Of a stretch of 12,028 bases of DNA, positions 7,703-12,028 are shown piece by piece. The notes beneath the pieces are model-generated. The model was not told where the DNA came from and made no database searches. It worked only from the letters and a program-made list of their open reading frames with translations. How positions within the stretch are numbered: the stretch's first letter is position 1; every line of letters begins with the position of its first letter. The position numbers and the translations under genes are program-made. The stretch comes from Candidatus Omnitrophota bacterium (GTDB taxonomy: Bacteria; Omnitrophota; Gorgyraeia; Gorgyraeales; Gorgyraeaceae): positions 1-12,028 of the forward strand of contig JAHIUV010000175.1 in assembly GCA_018817035.1 (NCBI GenBank). Reading direction: 5' to 3'.

Positions 7703-8061
7703 TGGACAAAAGAAGATACCCGAGATTTGAATTAAAGGTCGACGCGAAGTACAATATTTTGAGTTCTGAGGAAACCTTAAAAGGCGGTATGACCAGGAAT
7801 ATGTCAGCGGAAGGCATATGTTTTGAGTCTGAAGAAAGAATAACTCCCGGCAGCCATGTGAACCTTGAAGTAAACCTGGGAGATAAGATGGAGCCTGTCT
7901 CTCTTTTGGGAGAAGTCAGATGGTCCCAGGAACTGGTCAAACAAAAAAAATTCATCAATGGCGTAAAACTGATAGAGGTACCAAAAACAGACGAAGCCAG
8001 ATTTTTAAAATATTACTGCGACAGAATGGTAGAGAAACTTTCGGGATATTTAAAGATGTAA
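7702..8061 (+). CDS. PilZ-domain protein (probable c-di-GMP receptor)
   Basis: A 119-residue single-domain protein. It carries both parts of the PilZ c-di-GMP-binding signature: RxxxR at Arg4–Arg8 (RRYPR) and [DN]xSxxG at Asn33–Gly38 (NMSAEG), followed by the beta-barrel strands typical of the fold. Proteins of this type bind cyclic di-GMP and change motility, adhesion or polysaccharide export, usually through a partner. No output domain is attached. The gene starts within the stop codon of the TPR gene (TGATG arrangement), so the TPR protein is the obvious candidate partner, but this is inference. An ATG three bases upstream would add one Met. ATA and AGG codons link it to the native genes. 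Confidence 0.88.
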   Translation: MDKRRYPRFELKVDAKYNILSSEETLKGGMTRNMSAEGICFESEERITPGSHVNLEVNLGDKMEPVSLLGEVRWSQELVKQKKFINGVKLIEVPKTDEARFLKYYCDRMVEKLSGYLKM

Positions 8062-8124
8062 GTTTTGGCTATATCCTGAAACAAATTCTTGTCGCGATCC
8101 TTCACGAGATAGAATAAATCCTAA

Positions 8125-8178
8125 ATGAAGAAGAAAATCTATATTCGTACTTTCGGATGGCCGATGGCCGGGTTATAG
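8125..8178 (+). pseudogene. miaB: 5' stump of a miaB-like tRNA methylthiotransferase gene
   Basis: The frame encodes MKKKIYIRTFGWPMAGL and then a stop. Its first eleven residues match the typical MiaB N-terminus, which continues with a Cys-Gln-Met-Asn motif whose Cys is an Fe–S ligand. Here the match ends after GGATG, exactly inside the expected Cys codon, and GC-rich repeat sequence follows. MiaB adds the methylthio group to i6A37 of tRNA. I infer that the gene was cut by insertion of the following segment or by a rearrangement. The match is short, so a chance or leader peptide remains possible. TAGAAT (8110–8115) sits nine bases before the ATG, resembling the leaderless layout of the neighbouring promoters. 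Confidence 0.5.
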
Positions 8179-8250
8179 TAAGTCGATGATGTCACTCGCC
8201 GCGGCGCTGGTGGAGTAGGCCCGGCTGTCATCCCCGCGGAAGTGGGGATC
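8156..8250. repeat. GC-rich palindromic repeat patch
   Basis: GATGGCC is repeated in tandem (8156–8169). GATG+GCCGGG (8163–8172) can pair with CCCGGC...CATC (8220–8232) across a three-base bulge, enclosing the perfect palindrome CGCCGCGGCG (8197–8206). The last part, ATCCCCGC–GGAA–GTGGGGAT (8230–8249), is an 8-bp stem (one G·U) capped by a GNRA-type tetraloop. It resembles the widespread 'GTCATTCCCGC...GCGGGAATCC' intergenic repeats. Confidence 0.55.
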
Positions 8251-8254
8251 CATA

Positions 8255-8298
8255 AATGTCCACTACCACGAAATGTCCATTCACCAGTGGACATTTCG
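8255..8298. repeat. Tandem-arm palindrome A
   Basis: AATGTCCACT (8255–8264), 7 bases, AATGTCCATT (8272–8281), 4 bases, AGTGGACATT (8286–8295). The second and third arms form a hairpin (8269–8298) of 13 pairs, including one G·U, with a 4-base CACC loop. TTTT follows at 8299–8302, so on the + strand it could act as a weak terminator. The layout is the same as that of palindrome B. Confidence 0.75.
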
Positions 8299-8423
8299 TT
8301 TTATAATACATTTACATTTCGCAGAGGTAGTTCTTGGAGCCATTTCCGCAGCTTTTTGATGGAAAAGGAGTTATTGAGGTACCCTTCGCCGCATATTAAA
8401 AAACTGCAGACAAGATTACCTAT

Positions 8424-8466
8424 AATGTTCACTTTTTGCTAATGTTCACTACTTAGTGAACATTAG
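8424..8466. repeat. Tandem-arm palindrome B
   Basis: AATGTTCACT (8424–8433), 7 bases, AATGTTCACT (8441–8450), 4 bases, AGTGAACATT (8455–8464). Arms two and three extend to a perfect 12-bp stem (8439–8450 with 8455–8466) with an ACTT loop. Spacings are identical to palindrome A, and the C-to-T change in the left arms is matched by G-to-A in the right arm. It lies just upstream of the AbiE promoter. Confidence 0.75.
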
Positions 8467-8498
8467 GCCGTTAACGACCAGCAGACCCAAAAATCATC

Positions 8499-8527
8499 TT
8501 GACATAATGTCGCAATTATAATATATT
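8499..8527 (+). promoter_or_regulatory. Consensus promoter of the AbiE cassette with overlapping dyad
   Basis: TTGACA (8499–8504), 17 bases, TATATT (8522–8527). A 30-bp imperfect dyad (8508–8537, TGTCG...CGACA, 11 of 15 positions symmetric) is centred on the -10 box and would be well placed for an autorepressor, as known for AbiEi proteins. The likely transcription start is near 8534. Confidence 0.75.
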
Positions 8528-8554
8528 ATTTTCGACACTTAAAAGGGGCATATC

Positions 8555-9154
8555 ATGCAAACTATTGTGGATAAAATAAAAAACGACATCTATAAACAGA
8601 AGCGGGGATTTGTATTTACCAAGTATCGTTTCTTTGATTTAGGGAATCCCAAGACAATTTCTAAAGTGTTGGAGCGTATGGTTGAATCAGGTGAAATCAG
8701 ACGTATTGCCCGAGGAATATATGATTATCCGAAAAAACATCCGGAATTTGGTAATATTCCACCTGATCCGAATAAAATTGCTGACGCGCTGGCTGAAAAG
8801 GATAATCTTAAAATCCAGCCGTCAGGAGCGTATGCCGCGAACTTGCTCGGTTTATCCGATCAGGTACCGGCAAAATATGTTTTTTTAACGGATGGACATT
8901 CCCGGACGGTTCAGGTTGGTAAACTAAATATTAAATTAAAAAAGACCACTCCTAAAAATATGGCGACGGCCGGGCGTATTAGCGGACTGGTCATTCAGGC
9001 TTTGCGTTATATGGGCCAGAAAAATGTGGATGATAGGGTTATAAATATCTTAAATAGAAAATTATCAGATACAGACAAGAAAACGCTTATGGCTGATCTT
9101 CGTTACGCTCCGGCTTGGATCGATAAGGTGTTACGAAGATTAAATGAAAAGTAG
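8555..9154 (+). CDS. AbiEi-like antitoxin/regulator, DUF6088 type
   Basis: A 199-residue protein with an N-terminal winged helix–turn–helix (about 18–57) ending in IRRIARGIYDYP, the wing typical of AbiEi-type type IV antitoxins. The second domain has IQPSGAYAANLLGLSDQVP (87–105) and VFLTDGHSRTVQVG (109–122), which I recognise as the DUF6088 pattern. AbiEi proteins counter AbiEii toxicity without binding the toxin directly and repress their own promoter. AAGGGG six bases before the ATG is the ribosome-binding site, and a consensus promoter with an operator-like dyad is just upstream. Codon use is unlike the core genes: by hand count ATA is 3 of 16 Ile codons and CGN 10 of 14 Arg codons. The next gene follows after nine bases. 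Confidence 0.8.
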   Translation: MQTIVDKIKNDIYKQKRGFVFTKYRFFDLGNPKTISKVLERMVESGEIRRIARGIYDYPKKHPEFGNIPPDPNKIADALAEKDNLKIQPSGAYAANLLGLSDQVPAKYVFLTDGHSRTVQVGKLNIKLKKTTPKNMATAGRISGLVIQALRYMGQKNVDDRVINILNRKLSDTDKKTLMADLRYAPAWIDKVLRRLNEK

Positions 9155-9159
9155 AGGTG
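9154..9159 (+). promoter_or_regulatory. Ribosome-binding site supporting a TTG start
   Basis: GAGGTG stands four bases before the TTG at 9164, and no ATG follows until far into the conserved winged-helix domain. The less common start codon is therefore accepted. Confidence 0.6.
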
Positions 9160-9163
9160 CACT

Positions 9164-9937
9164 TTGAATAAAAAAGAATTTATCACTAATTACGGAAAAA
9201 ATCATCGCTATTTTAGTTTTTCAGAAATTGTAAAAGCATCTGGGGTAAGCAAATCTCTTGCAAAGAAATATCTTTATGAATTAAAGAAATCGGGCGATAT
9301 ATTTTCGGCCGGTAGGGGGATATACAGTTCTGTTTCAAAAACATTTTTAATAGAAGAAAAGAGCCGTGTAAAAGAAATTCGTCAGATGCTTTCAAGGGAA
9401 TTCCCTGAGCTTGATTTTATTATTTGGAATACTCTTTCTTTTCAGCCGTATTATCATCACCAGCAGACCCACAATATCACTTTCGTAGAAGTGGAATCTG
9501 ACGCTATTCTACCGGTTTTTAATAAAATATCCAAAAGCTATAGGTATGTTTTGGTTGAAAAGGCAAGCCGCATTGCACCAAAGAACTTTGATATAACCAA
9601 AGATCCCATTGTAATAAGGCTATTGGTCAAACGTTCTCCGCGGCAAGGGCATGCCGCGACTTTAGAAAAAATGCTGGTTGATTTGTTTGTTATAAAAGAT
9701 AAGTACTACACTATGCCGAACGCCGATTATTGGGAGCTATGGTCAAGTCTGGACAGTTTTTATCGAATTAATGTGACAGATATTATTGCATATGCCAAAG
9801 CTCGTAGATACTTCGGCAGGCTATATTCACAACTTATTGAAAATGAAGAGTTTGAAGAGGTAACTTTCTCCGCATATTTAAAAGATGCGGCAAAGGTCAC
9901 CCGCAAAAAGGGGAGTCATGGCAAAGCGAATTCTTAA
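9164..9937 (+). CDS. Second winged-helix AbiEi-like protein (possibly DUF6577 type)
   Basis: A 257-residue soluble protein starting at TTG. Residues 15–56 form a winged helix–turn–helix (FSFSEIVKASGVSKSLAKKY, then GDIFSAGRGIYSS), with the same 'RGIY' wing as the upstream gene but otherwise different sequence. The remainder includes IIWNTLSFQPYYHHQQTH (86–103), RLLVKRSPRQGHAATLEKMLVD (152–173) and DIIAYAKARRYFGRL (206–220), an arrangement that recalls AbiEi C-terminal domains. I believe related proteins occur next to AbiEii toxins and may be DUF6577, but this is not certain. Its last 20 bases overlap the AbiEii gene, so it is the immediate partner. Two AbiEi-like proteins before one AbiEii is unusual. 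One may be the antitoxin and the other the repressor, or it may add a sensing step. Confidence 0.65.
   Translation: MNKKEFITNYGKNHRYFSFSEIVKASGVSKSLAKKYLYELKKSGDIFSAGRGIYSSVSKTFLIEEKSRVKEIRQMLSREFPELDFIIWNTLSFQPYYHHQQTHNITFVEVESDAILPVFNKISKSYRYVLVEKASRIAPKNFDITKDPIVIRLLVKRSPRQGHAATLEKMLVDLFVIKDKYYTMPNADYWELWSSLDSFYRINVTDIIAYAKARRYFGRLYSQLIENEEFEEVTFSAYLKDAAKVTRKKGSHGKANS
9908..9915 (+). promoter_or_regulatory. Shine–Dalgarno deciding the AbiEii start
   Basis: AAGGGGAG lies directly before ATG 9918 and favours it over the in-frame ATG at 9885, which would sit deeper inside the preceding gene and has no visible ribosome-binding site. The spacing is short. Confidence 0.55.
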
Positions 9938-10973
9938 TTTTGATCAATTGGAAGCATTGCGGAAAGAGACGGGCTTTAAAGATCCGGGTATATTCGAGAA
10001 GAGTGTTTATGCGTTTAACCTGTTGAGTGATATTTTAAAAGCTTATCCGGACCTTGTGTTTAAAGGTGGAACGTCGATGCTTTTACATATTTATCCGCCT
10101 GTAAGGCTATCAATTGATATTGATATTTTGCTTCCCCTTAAAGAAAAAGAGGGACTTTCTAAAAAATTGGAACTTGTATCTCAGAATTCAGAATGGTTTG
10201 AAGGAATTGAGGAAAATAAGCGCATCGGCAAAAAGATTCCTAAAGCGCATTTTAAATTTGCTTTTACTTCACATTTTTCTAAAGTTCCGCAATACATATT
10301 GCTGGATGTTGTTTTTACAGATTCTCCTTATGACAAATTGGTTCGTAAGGATATTAAAGATAACCCTATGGCTTTTTCGGGAGCAAAAGGTATCGTGAAA
10401 ATTCCTTCAGTCGAAGGACTTTTCGGAGATAAGTTGACAGCCATCTCACCTAAAACTGTAGGAATTTCTTTAGAAGATCGCAACATGGAATTTGTAAAAC
10501 AGGTAATTGATTTAGGGGAACTTTTTAATGTGATAGAGGATACCAAAGAGTTGAATTCAGCGTTTCGGAAGACTCTTTTTGTTGAGAATGGTTTCAGGGG
10601 AGAGCATTATGCTCCAGATGATGTCTTTGACGATATTATGGATGTTGCCTTCAAGTATTCACAATCGCTACTTAAAGGGGGCGATAATAGCTTTGAGGAA
10701 ATCAATCTTATTAATGAGGGGAATACGAGAGTTGTAAATCATCTAAGAGAAAGATTGCGTCCGGAAGATATCAAAATCGCTTTTTCTCGAATTGTTTACA
10801 CCATCAGTCTATTGCGCGGCACTAATGAAGGAAGTTTAATAAAAAAAGTTGATATGGATATAGTAAAAAATTATGTGTTTCCGGAAAAGTTTAGAAATCT
10901 TGAGCGACTTAAAAAATTTGTTCCTGAAGCATATTTTTATTGGACTATGGGCGTTGGAAAAAAGGAAAAATAA
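9918..10973 (+). CDS. abiEii: AbiEii nucleotidyltransferase toxin (type IV toxin–antitoxin)
   Basis: A 351-residue protein of the AbiEii/MNT nucleotidyltransferase superfamily. LVFKGGTSMLLHIYPPVRLS and IDID (about 46–69) give the family's GGTS loop (50–53) and the DxD metal pair (Asp67, Asp69). GLFGDKLTAISPKTVG (168–182) is the third motif, with KQVIDLGELF (194–203) behind it. AbiEii proteins transfer nucleotides to a target (tRNA 3' ends for studied relatives), stopping growth and aborting phage infection. The substrate of this one is unknown. It overlaps the AbiEi-like gene by 20 bases and is followed after four bases by a metallophosphoesterase gene, so all are probably one transcript. All key active-site residues are present, so it should be active. 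Confidence 0.88.
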   Translation: MAKRILNFDQLEALRKETGFKDPGIFEKSVYAFNLLSDILKAYPDLVFKGGTSMLLHIYPPVRLSIDIDILLPLKEKEGLSKKLELVSQNSEWFEGIEENKRIGKKIPKAHFKFAFTSHFSKVPQYILLDVVFTDSPYDKLVRKDIKDNPMAFSGAKGIVKIPSVEGLFGDKLTAISPKTVGISLEDRNMEFVKQVIDLGELFNVIEDTKELNSAFRKTLFVENGFRGEHYAPDDVFDDIMDVAFKYSQSLLKGGDNSFEEINLINEGNTRVVNHLRERLRPEDIKIAFSRIVYTISLLRGTNEGSLIKKVDMDIVKNYVFPEKFRNLERLKKFVPEAYFYWTMGVGKKEK

Positions 10974-10977
10974 AACA

Positions 10978-11529
10978 ATGAACTACTGGTGGACATCGGA
11001 TTATCACTTTTTACATGCTAATATCATCAGATATTGCAACCGGCCGTTTGAGACGGTTGAGGAAATGAATGAAGTAATCATCCGCAAACATAACGAGAGG
11101 GTGAAACCCGAAGATACCGTATTTTTTCTCGGCGATTTTATCTTTAAAGGCGGGAAAGAAGGCGGAGAAGAACGCTACCGTGAGTTTGAGAGAAAGCTCA
11201 ACGGTAAATTCATCTTTATCAAGGGCAATCACGATCGGAACAATAGTTTAAAGACTATTATAACGAAGATGTATCTCTATTATGGAGCGAAGGATATCTG
11301 CATGACGCACCGGGCTGAGGACGCTGATCCGAATGTACCATGGAATTTCTGCGGTCACGTTCATGAGAAGTACAAAGTCAAGCGTTTGAATGAAAAGTCT
11401 TTGGTTGTGAACCTTTGCGTTGAAGTATGGAATTATTCCCCGGTCACCTTTGATGAAATCGGTTCTGCTATTTCAGCGTTTAAGAAAGCAGAGAAAAAAG
11501 GCAAGCCGGTTGAGACGAATGGCTCATAA
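10978..11529 (+). CDS. Calcineurin-like metallophosphoesterase (COG4186-like)
   Basis: A compact 183-residue phosphoesterase with every metal-site motif: SDYHF (Asp8, His10), LGDF (Asp53), GNHD (Asn84–Asp86), MTH (His111) and GHVH (His127, His129), in the usual order. The opening WWTSDYHFLHANIIRYCNRPF and the ending VNLCVEVWNYSPV match small predicted phosphoesterases of the COG4186 kind. The natural substrate is unknown. A longer frame reaches back into abiEii, but ATG 10978 begins the conserved domain; AAAGGA (10961–10966) is a weak, rather distant ribosome-binding site. It starts four bases after the AbiEii stop, so it is likely co-expressed. A role in reversing or tuning the toxin's nucleotidyl transfer is possible but speculative. 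Its Ile codons are mostly ATC (9 of 12), unlike both the core and the AbiE genes, hinting at a separate origin. Confidence 0.88.
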   Translation: MNYWWTSDYHFLHANIIRYCNRPFETVEEMNEVIIRKHNERVKPEDTVFFLGDFIFKGGKEGGEERYREFERKLNGKFIFIKGNHDRNNSLKTIITKMYLYYGAKDICMTHRAEDADPNVPWNFCGHVHEKYKVKRLNEKSLVVNLCVEVWNYSPVTFDEIGSAISAFKKAEKKGKPVETNGS

Positions 11530-11540
11530 TTGTTTTAAAT

Positions 11541-11559
11541 AGCCAACAACCTGTTGGCT
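11541..11559. terminator. Hairpin after the cassette, possible terminator
   Basis: AGCCAACA (11541–11548) and TGTTGGCT (11552–11559) form a perfect 8-bp stem with a three-base loop, 12 bases after the metallophosphoesterase stop. The position suits transcript termination, but no T-run follows on the + strand, so function is uncertain. Confidence 0.4.
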
Positions 11560-11585
11560 GAAGTGAAGAATAGAGAAGAAAAAAA

Positions 11586-11605
11586 CGTATTCTTGCGTAT
11601 TCTTG
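11586..11605. repeat. Tandem 10-bp direct repeat
   Basis: CGTATTCTTG occurs twice back to back. The second copy overlaps the left arm of an 11-bp inverted repeat (11603–11613 with 11712–11722). Confidence 0.6.
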
Positions 11606-11631
11606 TACCGTTTTGACTCTCCCGTATCAAT

Positions 11632-11677
11632 GTGTCCCCAATTTTATCTTCAATCTGTCCCAGGGGACACCTTGAAG
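11632..11677. repeat. Palindrome C with upstream arm copy
   Basis: The 30-base palindrome 11648–11677 reads CTTCAA–TC–TGTCC–CAGG–GGACA–CC–TTGAAG. An extra arm, GTGTCCCC (11632–11639), upstream can alternatively pair with GGGGACAC (11663–11670). The design (spare left arm, then a hairpin with a 4-base loop) echoes palindromes A and B on the other side of the cassette. Motifs of the TGTCCCC/GGGGACA kind often lie beside REP-associated transposases, though none is visible here. Confidence 0.65.
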
Positions 11678-11678
11678 C

Positions 11679-12028
11679 GTGATTCTACAGCAGATTGGTG
11701 AGGGAAATCTTAAACGGTACAAAAATAACATAAATCGTCCTGATTTAGTAAATCAGTTTGATCTTATAGTTTCGTCTGTTACAAATAATGAATTAAGATC
11801 ACAATTAAACTTTTACTTCGCCCAGAATTTACCAAAACCAGAGTATACAAAAAAAGGTAAGGAAAAAGCCCCGAAGAAGCAAGATATTGTTACTGCTGTT
11901 AATGCTGTAATTCGCGAATATCCAGAATTGCTTGATCATTATATTAAATTTAAAGAAGATCATGGTGAGGACGCAAGATCTATCAGTGAGGAAAGAGTCG
12001 AAGAAATACACAACTTGTTTGTAGCAGA
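11679..12028 (+). CDS. Unrecognised reading frame, truncated by the window end
   Basis: An open frame of 116 codons runs from GTG 11679 to the last base without a stop, preceded in frame by TGA at 11673. The long open stretch in AT-rich DNA and sensible amino-acid composition suggest real coding sequence. The visible product is hydrophilic, with a Lys-rich patch (about 66–80) and acidic helices toward the end (DHYIKFKEDHGEDARSISEE), and no signal peptide or membrane segment. I do not recognise a family. The frame begins two bases after palindrome C and contains one arm of an 11-bp inverted repeat. It also has no convincing ribosome-binding site and no Met codon, so the true N-terminus may have been lost and this could be a gene fragment. 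An opposing frame at 11829–12011 is shorter and less likely. Confidence 0.5.
   Translation, partial: MILQQIGEGNLKRYKNNINRPDLVNQFDLIVSSVTNNELRSQLNFYFAQNLPKPEYTKKGKEKAPKKQDIVTAVNAVIREYPELLDHYIKFKEDHGEDARSISEERVEEIHNLFVA

Larger units (their letters stand above)
8062..8554. other. Gene-poor junction region between native genes and the AbiE cassette
   Basis: This 493-base stretch contains no complete gene of credible length. In order it holds an AT-rich leader, a 17-codon stump resembling the start of miaB (8125–8178), a GC-rich inverted-repeat patch (8156–8250), two related tandem-arm palindromes (8255–8298 and 8424–8466) separated by about 125 bases without recognisable content, and the cassette promoter (8499–8527). 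Confidence 0.6.

Noticed and set aside
8156..8169. GATGGCC tandem copies as a target-site duplication
   Set aside because: The copies are directly adjacent with nothing inserted between them, so they do not bracket an element.
8242..8442. + strand reading frame of 66 codons between the palindromes
   Set aside because: It starts inside the GC-rich hairpin, runs through both palindromes, has no ribosome-binding site and resembles no protein I know.
11829..12011. - strand reading frame near the right end
   Set aside because: It is shorter than the opposing + strand frame, which stays open for 350 bases to the window end with more plausible composition.
1..12028. CRISPR array, tRNA or rRNA genes
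   Set aside because: No regularly spaced repeat–spacer pattern, tRNA cloverleaf or rRNA-like stretch was found on either strand by eye.

Overview
The window looks like part of a chromosome from an uncultured Gram-negative (diderm) bacterium. The mid-GC sequence, the heavy use of ATA (Ile) and AGG/AGA (Arg) codons in the core genes, and the mix metK–ahcY, lptF–lptG, comF, TPR and PilZ would suit a lineage such as Omnitrophota. That placement is an inference; no rRNA or other phylogenetic marker is present.

Left part (1–3773, + strand): a tight metabolic operon. It holds the C-terminal end of a phosphoglucose/phosphomannose isomerase, a sugar-1-phosphate nucleotidyltransferase (ATGA overlap), metK (no gap) and ahcY (63-nt spacer with a strong hairpin). 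The first two feed sugar-nucleotide synthesis. MetK makes S-adenosylmethionine, and AhcY clears the S-adenosylhomocysteine produced when it is used. Middle part (3775–6705, - strand): comF–lptF–lptG, converging on ahcY with a single base between the stop codons. LptF and LptG are the membrane permeases of the lipopolysaccharide exporter. ComF is a zinc-ribbon/phosphoribosyltransferase protein.

A divergent promoter region (about 6706–6985) separates comF from a + strand pair encoding a TPR protein and a PilZ (c-di-GMP-binding) protein. Both divergent promoters share TTATGCTATAT and place the start ATG only 8–9 nt past the -10 box, so both messages are probably leaderless.

At 8125 a reading frame opens exactly like MiaB (MKKKIYIRTFG) and then breaks off. 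A mosaic of palindromic repeats follows (8156–8466), then a consensus promoter with an overlapping dyad, then a four-gene cassette (8555–11529). The cassette encodes a DUF6088-type AbiEi-like protein, a second winged-helix AbiEi-like protein, an AbiEii nucleotidyltransferase toxin and a calcineurin-like metallophosphoesterase. Its codon use differs sharply from the core genes. Another palindrome-rich patch (11541–11722) lies on its right, followed by an unrecognised reading frame that runs off the window. I read 8158 to about 11680 as an acquired defence/toxin–antitoxin island that interrupts miaB. The two antitoxin-like genes for one toxin, the added phosphoesterase and the matching 'tandem-arm' hairpins are the least ordinary things in the window.
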